Shown piece after piece: positions 44,854 to 56,056 of a stretch of 64,000 bases of DNA; positions within the stretch are counted from its first letter, which is position 1, and every line of letters starts with the position of its first letter. The notes beneath the pieces were generated by a model. It was given only the letters and a program-made list of their open reading frames with translations. It searched no databases and was not told the DNA's origin. The translations under genes and the position numbers were made by a program. The stretch lies in NCBI RefSeq assembly GCF_036373705.1, contig NC_089864.1, positions 2,598,501-2,662,500 of the forward strand. The letters run 5' to 3'. This DNA comes from Amia ocellicauda. Its lineage: Eukaryota > Chordata > Actinopteri > Amiiformes > Amiidae.

Positions 44854-46439
44854 TGTTCCTAAAACCCTGCAATACAGAAAGAGACAGAGGTCACCTCTCA
44901 AACAAACCAGCTTCTCCCATCACATCAGCATGCTGCGTTTCCCTGGTCATGTATGTACAGACAGACATGTCCAGACATGTCCTTCACCTGTGGAAGAGGC
45001 TGGCAAACGTGATGAAGTTCAATATAGTTGGTCAATATCATACAATACTGTATGGTAAGCATGAGTCCAGTCTAAACAAAAAATAATAATGCAACAAAAT
45101 CACATTTAATAATGAAATGTAACAATTTTAAGTCATCCTGGATAAGGGTGTCTGCTGAGAAGTCGCAGGTCAGCGCGCTTTACTCTAAAGTTTTCTCTAA
45201 AGTACTGTATGTATAGCAGAGACGACAAAGCCCATGCTCACATGTCCTCGAGTCTGACTGCGTTACAAACCGCTGCTGCGCGACTCTTCAGGTTTTGTAA
45301 CCACATGACTACAGCCTATTTGCGACATTTCCGCAAAAACACATCGCCGCCATTGTGGGTTTTTTTCTTTTCACAATGAAATAAATAGTTTTTCGCATTT
45401 ATCTACAACTCAGCTGCGACTCACTGTGTATCCCGTAGCCCTTGTTATATGAAGCAGGTGTGAACTGCACGGCAGCCGGATTACTTGCGCAGACACGCCC
45501 TTCTGCGCAGCTCCGTCATGCCGAGTCTGCTCTTAAAGGGACCGCGCTGAGATTTCTATGCACTAAGCGCTCCCTGTTAGATGCACAATGTCTTATTGAA
45601 ATTTCCAACACAGCAATAGTCTAATACAATATAGTTTTTGGGGTCCCCATTTGGTTTACTATAATAGGATTAAGTTAATTTGAAAATATACAAAAGGCAC
45701 ATAATGGTATATAAATAGCCCACGTAGTCTACACCTTACAAAAGGAAGTATTTGTAATTATTTAACCACAACAACAACAATACAGATCAAATAAGCAAGA
45801 GTAATGTAATGTGAAGGCTAAATATATTAATCCTCTAGTCCGTAGCTAAAAAAACACGAACTTGGAGAGCAGGAACAACCTTTTCAGATCAAGCATATAT
45901 TTATCTTATTGTTTTAATCCCCTTTGAAAGCACCACTTCGTCAGTGTTTCTCCTGCTGCCATCACAGTAGTAACTTATTACTACTTAGTAACCTATGTTT
46001 TCATTCGCTGTTTACTAGCAATGACAATTAAGATTAGGACAGGCTATGCATAGACAATAACTGCTTTTATAAATCATATTTCACAAAAGTAGGTATACTC
46101 ACAACTTGTATGATCTCCTCAGTCTGGAGTCCTCTCGCCCTTTCCCTACTGCACCCCCTCATGGTCTTTTCATTTTCTGTTTTCTCTCTCCTTATTCCAC
46201 TTCCTATGAATTTCCTTCTTGACTATTTTGGTATTTATTATCAATATATGTTAGTTCTTGTTTTTAATTCCACTTTATTTTGGTCACTTAGACGCAGGAA
46301 TTGAACTGAACTCGAGTCCTGACGTGTCACGCGTGGAGGGAGGTTTTTACACCGTCAAGCTGCGCATGCCCAGTACAGGCTCGACCCACACATCTATACA
46401 AAGCCCAAAACGCAGAATAATCGCAAAGTACTGTTTTAT

Positions 46440-46900
46440 TTGGTATAGTATTTTACAATTTTATTTAAAAAAACAATTCAATTTTTTAATACTTATGATT
46501 AAAATCTTTAAAAATCAATTCTTAAAATCACTTAATTTTTAAAATCTTTGTGATTTTAACAAAAAACAAAACAATTAACTTCAAAATAAACGTGCCCAAA
46601 ACAACAAAACAAATGTGATTAAAGCAAAAACTGCTCACCAACATAAAAGTCAAATACATTGAAAATAACTGAAAGTGCATTGGACAAATTAAAGAAACAA
46701 TTAAAAAGGTAAAAATAAAAAACAAACAAAAAAGGTCCAATGCATTTAAAATTAAATCCAAAACGGTCAATGTATTTGACAAAAGAATATAACAAAACTA
46801 AACCAAAAAAACCCCTAAACAATTAGTGGTTTAAAAGCAACTAAATCTTTAAAAACAATTAAGATTCATTTTTAAAATCGTTTTAAAAACAATCATCCAT
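46440..46900. repeat. A-rich dispersed repeat (copy 1)
   Basis: Shares phrases such as TGCATTGGACAAATTAAAGA and AACAAATAAAA-type runs with 48000-48430 (ACATCAGATAAATCAGAGAA). Both are strongly A-rich on the plus strand and diverged. Family not identified. Confidence 0.45.
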
Positions 46901-47175
46901 TACCTGTCAACTTCACACCCAGAGGCCGCAGGGAACCGCGCAGCTGCTTCTAGTTGCAATCCCAACCCTCAATCAATGCCCATGAGGTTAGGGTGGGCAT
47001 ACGAGCCCCATTACACAATATGGCTTACAAATGCACATACTTCTCACAGCGGACAACCGCTACAAGGAAGCAGATTTGTGTAGTAAGGACATCGCGATTG
47101 TTAAGTTTTAACATTTGTAACACATTGGGTGATATATGCAAATATAGCAAGGCATCATGGTAGCTTTCCAGGTCC

Positions 47176-47200
47176 ATATATATATCTATCTATATATCTA

Positions 47201-47271
<71 letters not shown>
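47176..47271. repeat. (TA)n microsatellite with TATC variants
   Basis: A TATC/TATA-rich start leading into more than 30 pure TA units. Confidence 0.95.
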
Positions 47272-47273
<2 letters not shown>

Positions 47274-47999
47274 TGCAAACGGCCAGCAGAGGGCGACAGC
47301 AGATCTCATTCATTACAGTGATTATTTCTTTTTTAAACAGCTCCCAAGAATTTCTACAGAGCATTTTACAACCCAGCGTAAAAAGAAAATATGCATCAGA
47401 TACACATAAATAACAGAGCAATAAACAAACAAACAAACAAACAAACACAAACAGTACATGAGGGAGAAAAATAAATCCTGTCATATGCTATCAGGAGAAA
47501 GTAAACTTTCGGGGGTCCAAGGCCACTGTGGCTGGCAACTCTACCAGGCATTGCAAGGAAGGGAGAATTGAAGCAAGTCTGTAGAGAGGTAGTGTGGTGT
47601 GGGGCTCAGTTCAGGAAACAAGCCCCAAAATAGTTGTAGCATCTGGCCTCTGAACAGGGGGTGCTACATCTTCTATCTGATATGTATTATGATTCTGTTG
47701 GTGAGGTAGGTGGGGGCACCATCTTCTGATTCCATCTTTGTGTTTTGTTTTTCGTTATATTGTCTTTAAGACTCAATGTTTTATGTGAATACACAATTTT
47801 TCTTGTATATTGCAGTGATCCTGAGCCTGGGGCATTTAGTGATGAGGTAATGCCACTGCACTCTCTTCCATAGAAGTGTACATCGCTTACACTTTGGGAA
47901 GGGCCCTTCAAAGGCAGCATTCATGTTCACTCCAGGTTGGAACTCCCCTTAATATGGCCGCCAATATTTGAATTAAAATACTGTTTATTAAGTTTGAGT

Positions 48000-48430
48000 G
48001 TTTTACATTACAATAAAAAAAAAACAATACAAATTATAACTTTTTGTTTTTAATTAGATTCTAAAATCATTTCTAAACATTAAAATCCTAAAATGTTTTA
48101 TCCAAAAGTGAACTCAAAAGCAATTGGTCAAAAATAATTGGTGTAAAGATGGCAAACTGCCAAAACAACAACAATATTTCAGAATAATCCAACAAAAACA
48201 ACTAATGCATTGAAATTAACAGAAAATACATCAGATAAATCAGAGAAACAAATAAAACCATCTGATCAATTTAAAAGAAAAAAGGAACAGTCAATGCATT
48301 ACTCAAAAAAAAAAAAAAAAAACCCATCAACATATCAATACAAAGTGCAATAAAACTATTAAAATCCATTAACGTTATTTTAAAACCATTTATAATATAA
48401 AAATTGCATATCAAAATCAAAAGCACTTGG
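48000..48430. repeat. A-rich dispersed repeat (copy 2)
   Basis: Diverged relative of 46440-46900, including AATGCATTGAAATTAACAGA. It contains an A-run at 48305-48321. Confidence 0.45.
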
Positions 48431-51127
48431 ACTCGGGCTCCAGCAGGGGGAGTATCAGTCCCGGAAATTTGAATTAATAGAAACTCAGCCAAAGCAACTT
48501 GAACACAAGAGGGCGATAGAGGATTCATACTGCATTACTACACAGCAGAAACAAAGACACAGATGGACAAGCTTGTTACCGTGCACACAGCCAGCATAGT
48601 GTCACCAAAGACACCTATGTACGTAGACAACAGCAGCTGTGAATGTACACCATTGAAAAATAGCATGGCAGTTTTGATGTTTCTCGTGTATTTTAAGTGT
48701 CTTTGGGGATGTATATGTAAACTTGGCAAGGCATCTTCATATTAACTGCAACTGGCCAGGAGAGGGCGACACTCAACTCAAAACAAACATTGCTACTTTG
48801 ATATATATAAAGCACCACTTTATAAACATACATTTGAGATATACAAAAACACTGTAGTTACTACAGACAACACCCATTTGTAGACCTAGGGTAGCAGAAC
48901 TGAAACTACTGTAAGACCTCTGGTTACCTCTGGTTCTCTGTGTCGCTAGCGTGGGCCGTAGAGCAGGCAGGAGCACAGCATTGTACAGTACGTCTGTGCT
49001 GGAGTTTATTCAGTAACGGCTCCCTACACGTTTTGGGACTCAGCAAGGAAATGCAGTAGCGACAGCAGATATTCTCACACTTTATGGTGACATGAAATTA
49101 GCAAAATCTCGGACTCTTACACTCCGCCTCCTCCTTCTCCCCTCTCTTCTCTGTCTACAGAGGCCATTGAGGTACTAAAATAATACAATTGTACCTCCAT
49201 TGACAAAGTAAACTTAAGATGATAAACCCACTACTACATTGGTTATTGCGTCTCACATTCTATTGCTCTTGCGAATCGTTCTAAAATGTGTCTCTTTAGT
49301 TAGAAACAGCCTGACATATTTCATTGTGTTGTGTTGTCGTGAAACAAGAACAAAATGCTGCACAAAATATACGAATTAGAAACGTACCAGACAAAATGCT
49401 AATAGTAAGTGTAGCTTGGGATTCGCACTGCGCAGCACCGTACAGTGTTAAACCCGCTACACCGAGTTTCACAACAGCACTTAACACTGTACTGACTTTT
49501 CTGACGTGCTTAAGTCACTTGTAATGTGCACATATACCATATGATCCCCGTTTCACTAGATAAACAGGAATTGCAAGTGTGTCAGACATTGTCCACTTTT
49601 ACTTTAACCATGGCATGAACTAATATTACAATTGTAAGGACTTTAATTTTGTTAATGTAACATTATATAATGCTGCAGTTATTTTAATTGCTGTTGGTGT
49701 TTGTAGCACTAGTTTTGTTACAGGCAGTTGGGGAGCCTCAATCTTATTCTCAATTCTTATTCTTTCATTATGGGGTCCCTTAATATTACACTGATTGGAC
49801 TGCATGATGTGCTCAGGTATGTCTCTGTTTCTATACGTTTTGTAATTGTTTTCTGAATGCTCAATTTACATAATGTTAATTATATGTATGCGAGTGTGGG
49901 AAGGTGTTTTTGGTAGGAAGCCTTAGTTTAAAAAGAAATGCGTTCGTGTTTGTTCACAATCGCATGCATAAATATTAGAAAATGCGTTTAAAACTTAGTT
50001 ATGCACGAGTATTTTCTCGTTAAAAACTATTGTATAAGTCTAAGAGAGTATTGTGAACAAGTAAAACGATCTTTTGCTGTTTTGTATAATGGCTAACGTG
50101 AATATTGTGATCGTTTGAGTTATATTTTGAAAATACTGGTTTATTTTGCAAATGTTATTTCTTTTCAGTTAACACTGCAGCTTAGTAGGATGTGAAACAG
50201 CAGACAACACGTAGATCTAGTTTTATTGGTTAAGGTATTTTAGTGGATGCAATAGATTACTTTAAAACTGTTGAGTATTGATTAGTCATGGCGCTCATGT
50301 GAATAAAACTGGTACATAAGAGTTTAAATGGAAACTAAGAATTTGACTTTAAAATGCATATGCATATATTGTGTGTATGTGTGTGTAGTGAATTGTACAT
50401 TGTTTCAAAGGGACTAATTGATAGTTTCTGTTTTCTTTGTTTTACTGTGGTCATGCACTGTTATAATATAAAAGGACTGGATATACATTCAGTAGTATGT
50501 TACCCCTGTTACAAACAGAATCAGTATGAGAATATTCAGAAGGGTTTTAATAGAAAACCAGTAGCATTATCAAAGCAGAAAGTAGCATTGTTTGTGATGG
50601 CAGAAATAGGTAAACACAGGAAGCTACATGGGTATAAAATAGTGCCCCTGAATTGCATTCAACAAGACTTTGTGGAAACTCAAGACACCAGACACCTTCT
50701 TCACAAACTGGATCCTGAAGGAGTTGTGTTACATTGTCTCACACAAGCAATATGTTATTAAGTTTATTATGTTTCTATCCTTATCCAGTTCTGTTGTATC
50801 GCAAGGTTTAGGGTTGGCAGTGCTCCGGGTTTGCTGGCTCTGACTCCGGAGTGGCTCCAGTGGTTCAGCTCCGGCTCCAACTCCGGAGTGGCTCCAGTGC
50901 AGCTCCACACTGCTGCTCCAGCTCCGGAACCACATAAAATCGATCATTATATATAACATTTCCTTTTTTACTTATTTGATGTAAATAACTGTTTAACAAA
51001 ACCAAAATATTAATAACAAATATCTGTTTAACCATTCAAACATGAAAAAGTAGAAAATTGTAAAGATGTCTGTGGCAACTAGGGTTCCCCGATGGTCAGT
51101 ATTTTAACGGACTGTCCTGTATTTTTA

Positions 51128-51843
51128 CACTACAAGGCCAACAGTATGTGGACACCCCTTCTAATTAGTGTATTTGGCGATTTCAGCCACACCCTATGCT
51201 GACAGGTGTATACAGTAGCTCTCAGAAGTATTAACCCCTCTTGGACTTTTCCACATTTCATTGAAATCAGAATGGATTTAATCAAGAGTTTTTGCCATTG
51301 ATCAACATAGAAAATGTCCATAATGTCAAAGTGAAAAATATAATCAGCAAATTGTATAAATTAATTACAAACACAAAACAAAATAATTTAATGCATAAGT
51401 AATCACCTCCTTCAGTCAATATTTGGCCAAACTGCCACTGGAAGTAGCGTCAGCACAAGAACTGTTCATCGGTATGACATTCTAGATGATTTTGCAACAG
51501 TTTGGGGAAGGCCCTTTCCTGTTTCCTTTGCAATGCCCCCGTGCATAAAGCGAGGTCCATACAGAAATGGTTTGTCAAGATCAGTATGGAAGAACTCGAC
51601 TGCCTTGCACAGAGCCCACACCTCAACCCCATCGAACACCTGATCACCCAACATCAGTGCCCAACCTCAGTAATGCTCTTGTGGCTGAATGGAAGCAAAT
51701 CCCCTCAACAATGTTTCAACATCTAGTGGAAAGAGTGGAGGCTGTTATTGCATTAAAGGGGGGACCAACTACATATTAATGCCCATAATTTTAGAATTAG
51801 ATGTTTGATGGGCAGTTGTCCACATACTTTGGGCCATATAGTG
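51128..51843 (+). mobile_element. Tc1-like element remnant with transposase C-terminus
   Basis: Flanked by TA (51126-51127, 51844-51845), with ends CACTACAAGGCCAACAGTAT and ATACTTTGGGCCATATAGTG. The plus strand around 51500-51780 retains broken frames of the transposase end (SPHLNPIEHL; ALVAEWKQIPSTMFQHLVE; AVIALKGGPTTY). The third catalytic Glu is present in PIEH, but the rest of the core is gone. Confidence 0.8.
51210..51460. mobile_element. Tc1-like end fragment nested in the above
   Basis: Starts CAGTAGCTCTCAGAAGTATT and runs through CTTTTCCACATTTCATTG and AGGAGTTTTTGCC-like sequence, the terminal region of a different Tc1-like family. The right limit is unclear because the copy is truncated. 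Confidence 0.55.
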
Positions 51844-52400
51844 TATGTACTTTGACCCCCTGCCCAGTATTTTTGGAAGATGTCCGCTTATTTTAGGTAA
51901 TGTAATCTATGTGTCGTTAAAAATGTTATCAGTGTACAATTTGCACTCAACCTTCCCCCGTCATCGTCAAATCGCCAGCACCCACTCTCGGTTTACATTT
52001 CACCAACTCCCCGCCTCCTGGGGTCCGGTATCTTCATATCTTAAAAGTGGCAACCCTAGTGGCAAACAAGGTGCAGGAGGCGTGACTCCAGCATGCGACC
52101 TTAACTCCCTGGCAACCAACTTTTTGAACAAACTAGTCAGGACATGTCAGATAACAGATGGCTATAAAATCCTTCTTTTGGAATTGGTTCATGAGAGATG
52201 TGCCCTGAGATTATAGAATCACTTCTTGAACAGAGTGAGAAAGTGAAGGTGTCATTATAATTACCTCCAGCAATGCCAGCTCCAGCTCCGCTCCGGCTTC
52301 GGAGCACAACTACCAAAAACTGTCCAGCTCCGCTCCGGCTCTGGGTCCTGGAGCTGGCTCCGTGCTCCCGAGCCGGTTCACGGCCAACCCTAGCGAGGTT

Positions 52401-55118
52401 ACCTATAAGAACTACAAATGGTCTTGGACTTTTTTTTTGTGTGGCAGCAACACACACCCAAAATAAAAAAATTAAATTAAAATAATGTGTGTGTGTATGT
52501 ACAGTATATATATATATACATCATTTTTTTTTTTTCCTGGTGGCATCAATACACGTCTGTAGGAAATACAGGAGGCCCCTGCTCATTTGTTTTCAATCAT
52601 AGGCATAAGTCAGTGGTCTGTTGGTCTGTTGTGTGCAGTATGCATTACAGTAGAGCTGTGTTGGTTGAGCTGGAGGCTCTACTCCTGTGATAAGTTGATG
52701 GGATGAAGGCCGTGACCTCGCTTTTGTACTCTGTTCGGCACAGTAAAGCTATGTTGGTCCCTCTCCTAGCTGTACTGGTTGAGCAGGATGCCCTGCAACT
52801 GTGTGTAGCTCCGGGACCAGTTGCTCTTGGGTCAACATTGGCCAATCCAGAAAGAACTGAAATGACAGGTACATCCTAACATTTCATTGCAAAGTCTTAA
52901 TACAGGCAGACAAAGACTTGAAGAAGGAAGGTTGGGCAGAAGATGGTGTGCAGTCAAAATATCGCTGCCCCAGCTTCCCCTGCACCTGACCTGTCCTTAG
53001 AGGAATGGAAATGCATGCACCTTGGAGAAAGACTCAGATGGGAATTATAGGGACCTCCACCAATGTCACCTGCTCTTAGGTCAGTTAGACATCACGGGAG
53101 AGTGGTACAAGGGCAATATCAATGAAGTCCACCATTACACTGGAATGAGCAGGGCTGGCCAATTTGTGCACAGTGTAATTGAGCTGGCCACCTCCAACGT
53201 GAGTGCCCTTTGAAGTACACCTTGAAGCACCCTGATGAGGACCTTTAAATTTGGAGGCCCGGCCACTGTAGGGCAAGTGGCGGGGAACCCTGGAGTGGAG
53301 GTAGGGGGAACTCCACTCTTGTTGTTGCATGTCCAGAGGTGGAAGTGATGGTGGAGGGGGTTTGTCTTCCCTGCCTTTTAGACAGGCTCACAAGTAACAT
53401 TATTTATACTTTATTTAAGAATTATGTAGGCCAGCGAGCTGCTAGAGGATGAATGGGTCTATCCTAGTTCGCATTGCGTTCTGCAAATGGACTGCCCATA
53501 CCATATGTAGGATACGCTGAACCTTTCAGTTGGTGGCATTGATGTGCCCAAAAAGGAAGTGGTCATAGTGAAGGACAAGAGCATGAGCAGCAGCCAAGGC
53601 ATATTGGGCATGAATGTGATTGGCCCAATTTGGAAATAACTGTTTGAAAGAACTGAGCTGCAGACTTTCCAATCTACCATGACTCCCAAGACCATAGTGG
53701 GATCAGGCTTTTACTCATGGCCACTGGTGGCCGCCAATACGCTGGGTGGCAGAGTTGGGACTGCAAGGCTGGTCCGCCAGCAGCTGGTAGTGGTGCCCCC
53801 GCAGAGTGAGATACTATTGTTGACTCCCTGAGAGAGAAGTCTACTGTGCCCTAGTTGAGGCTCCAGAGGCAGACACACCATGGTAAGTGCCAAATGCCCT
53901 GGTGCAATTTCAGTTGGCCAGGCGCGAGTGTGTAATCTTAACCCTTTCTCTGAGATTTCATAGGAGAAACCCTTAGCAGTGTTTTGCATCAGGTGGCCCC
54001 CATAGATATCCAGAGCCATAGGGAAGTGGTGCTGAAGATGCCAACCCCTGATGTGCTCTAGGTGACCAGTTGCCCTGTTGAGGCAAAAGGAGTCCAGGTG
54101 GGGATCCAAGGAGTTGCATATTTCTATTAATACATTTTGTAACTGGAGTTCACTTTCAGTGTCATGTGTGCCAGAATCAGCGACAAAAGACACCTGTTAT
54201 TGGGGCAAAAAGGGAGTAGTGTGGTAAAGCCTACTGTAGAGGCCCTAGCCTTCCTGAACTGAGGTGGCATAGATGAACACATCTGTGACATACTGTACTC
54301 CATGTTCTCGAGTGCTCTGAATCTGAGTCTCATCCTTCGGTCAGCATTGTCCGAAATGTTGACCGGTTTGAAATCTGAATTGAGATAATGTGTTTCAACT
54401 GACAGAAGACTGATGTACCAGTGTCAGCATTTAGAAGTGAGAATGGTTTTGAATTTTTAGTCACATTTGTTAAAAGTTATTAGGATTTAATTTCATGTTT
54501 TTCTCTGCCAGGTAAATGATTACGATTGTCATAATTGTAATCACATGAAATTATTGCCTTAAATTAAGTATGTGGTCAGATTTATTCTTAGTGGTTGCAT
54601 ATACTGTAGTTGGAGCAGTTCATTAATGTGTCATTTAATCTTACTGTGTCACATGTCAGTGTGTGTGATTCACCGTCCACATGAAGAGACCTTGATGCAT
54701 GACACGGAAATCCTTGACAGTGCTCCTCTTCTGATCTTTCACTTCCTTCTCCTAATCCTTACGTGTCTGTGTCTGTAGTAGTAATGCTAATAGTAGCAGT
54801 GAGTGCTAGAGCAATGGTGGTAGTAGTAGCCAGTGTAATTGAAATAAATGCATGTCAGGATCAAACTTTATTAAATTAGGACAGACCAGATAATCATGTT
54901 AAGCTTTACATTTCAAATACATTATCTTAATTAAGCACTTAAATAGCTAGTGAGAGAGGATATTTGTACAATAGGTCTTCCTTAAAATGAACTGTCAGAA
55001 GGGTTAAGTGCAACACAGTCCAGGAACAAGAAAATTAATTTATTTTTTGCACAATTTGAAATCAAAGCTTAAAAAAAAAATGTTCTACAGTAACATCAAA
55101 ATCTAAAAAAATGTAACA
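52401..55118 (+). mobile_element. Ty3/Gypsy-like gag-protease relic
   Basis: On the plus strand, broken frames between 52990 and 53720 show a basic Cys-rich AGHLQREC patch, a protease-like VEVMVEGVCLPCLLD, then ANGLPIPYVGYAEPF and, after a shift, GILGMNVIGP, which are typical of the gag/protease junction of fish Gypsy elements. Decayed sequence continues to about 54360. Many stops and shifts; it is inactive. From 54360 to 55118 I recognise nothing. Confidence 0.55.
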
Positions 55119-55690
55119 CTAGCTCAGCAGGACTAAAACCAAGTGAAGCCCGAAAAACCTCCTTAACTGCAAATAACACAAGGGGTACACCCTCATTCCA
55201 GTCCTTCTGAAACAATAAGCTCGCAACATGGATTTTAATGTTTGATGGAATCTTTCCAGAGCACCTTGAGCTTCAGGATGGTAGGCACTAGAGTGACAAT
55301 GAGTTACACAAAACTGATCCAAAACCTGCTGGAAAAGTTTTGATATAACATTAGAACCCTGATCAGATTGCACAACGTTAGGGAAACCAAATACAGAAAA
55401 TAACTTAACAAGGGCCTTCACCACAGAAGAAGTGGTTATGTTCCTCAATGGAATCGCCTCTGGAAAATGGGTAGAAGCACACATGATGGATAAAAGATAC
55501 TGATTTGCACTCTTGGCTTTAGGCAAAGGACCCACACAGTCTACCAAGACTCTACTAAAGGGTTCATCAAGAGCAGGTATGGGAAAAGGGAGAAACTGAA
55601 ATTATTTGATTTGGCTTGCCAGTTAATTGACAAACATGACAAGACTTACAATGAGACACCACATCCTGTTTCAATCCAGGCCATGGGAAG
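55119..55690 (-). mobile_element. Ty3/Gypsy integrase fragment
   Basis: The minus strand encodes VDCVGPLPKAKSANQYLLSI, FPNVVQSDQGSN and SSAYHPEAQGALERFHQTLK, the integrase core with its D...D...E pattern (Asp in VDCVG, Asp in QSDQG, Glu in GALERFH). Upstream, in another frame, a partial zinc-binding head lies at about 55560-55690. It is opposite in strand to the relic at 53-54 kb, so it is a separate insertion. Confidence 0.8.
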
Positions 55691-56056
55691 CTGAAAAGAA
55701 AAGACACATATATTTCTTAATACGGGAAACAAAAAAACAAAACTCCAAACAAAACAAGCAAAAATAAACAATCACACACAAACCAAACGTTTTAGAGGGA
55801 GCTTCTCTTGGAGGCTTTATAGATCAAATGCAGTGCACCAGAAACGCCACCCACAAGAATCACCTTAAGGCAATAATGAGCGGGGCATAACAGTATCTTC
55901 CTACTATTTGTTATTGCAAAATAAAACTAATGGATTACAGAGCTAGACATTGTACTGATAGAGATAGACAGTACACACACTGCACTGATAGAGCTACACA
56001 CTGCATTATATCCTATAGACCTCAGTGATGTATTGTTGTGTCAGCTGGTCAGCACA
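55691..56056. other. Downstream region of the lectin gene
   Basis: AT-rich sequence between the Gypsy fragment and the lectin stop codon. No AATAAA was found on the minus strand at the expected distance, so the 3' end of the lectin transcript is not located. Confidence 0.4.

Larger units (their letters stand above)
44854..50808. other. Long intergenic stretch rich in A/T repeats
   Basis: Contains a SINE/LINE tail at 45121-45160 (GTCATCCTGGATAAGGGTGT), two diverged copies of an AAAACAATTA-rich repeat at about 46440-46900 and 48000-48430, a (TA)n run at 47176-47271, and GCCAGCAGAGGGCGACA motifs at 47283 and 48750. I recognise no gene here. Confidence 0.5.
51079..52059. mobile_element. Second-level element, CTAGGGTT ends
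   Basis: Begins CTAGGGTTCCCCGATGG and ends GTGGCAACCCTAG, flanked by TGGCAA on each side (51073-51078, 52060-52065). The fragments 51079-51125 and 51846-52059 are its two halves, separated by a Tc1-like insertion. Confidence 0.6.
50809..52392. mobile_element. hAT-like element hosting nested transposons
   Basis: Ends TAGGGTTGGC...GCCAACCCTA with subterminal CTCCGGCTCC-rich sequence on both sides, flanked by an 8-bp duplication with one mismatch (GCAAGGTT at 50801-50808, GCGAGGTT at 52393-52400). No transposase of its own remains. Inside are another element (51079-52059), which hosts a Tc1-like element (51128-51843), which hosts a further Tc1 fragment. Confidence 0.75.

Noticed and set aside
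47129-47484. Frames with IYIYIY repeats
   Set aside because: They come from the (TA)n microsatellite.
53085-54193. Minus-strand frames of 81-160 codons at 53-54 kb
   Set aside because: The plus strand shows decayed Gypsy gag/protease motifs; the minus frames have no recognisable domain.
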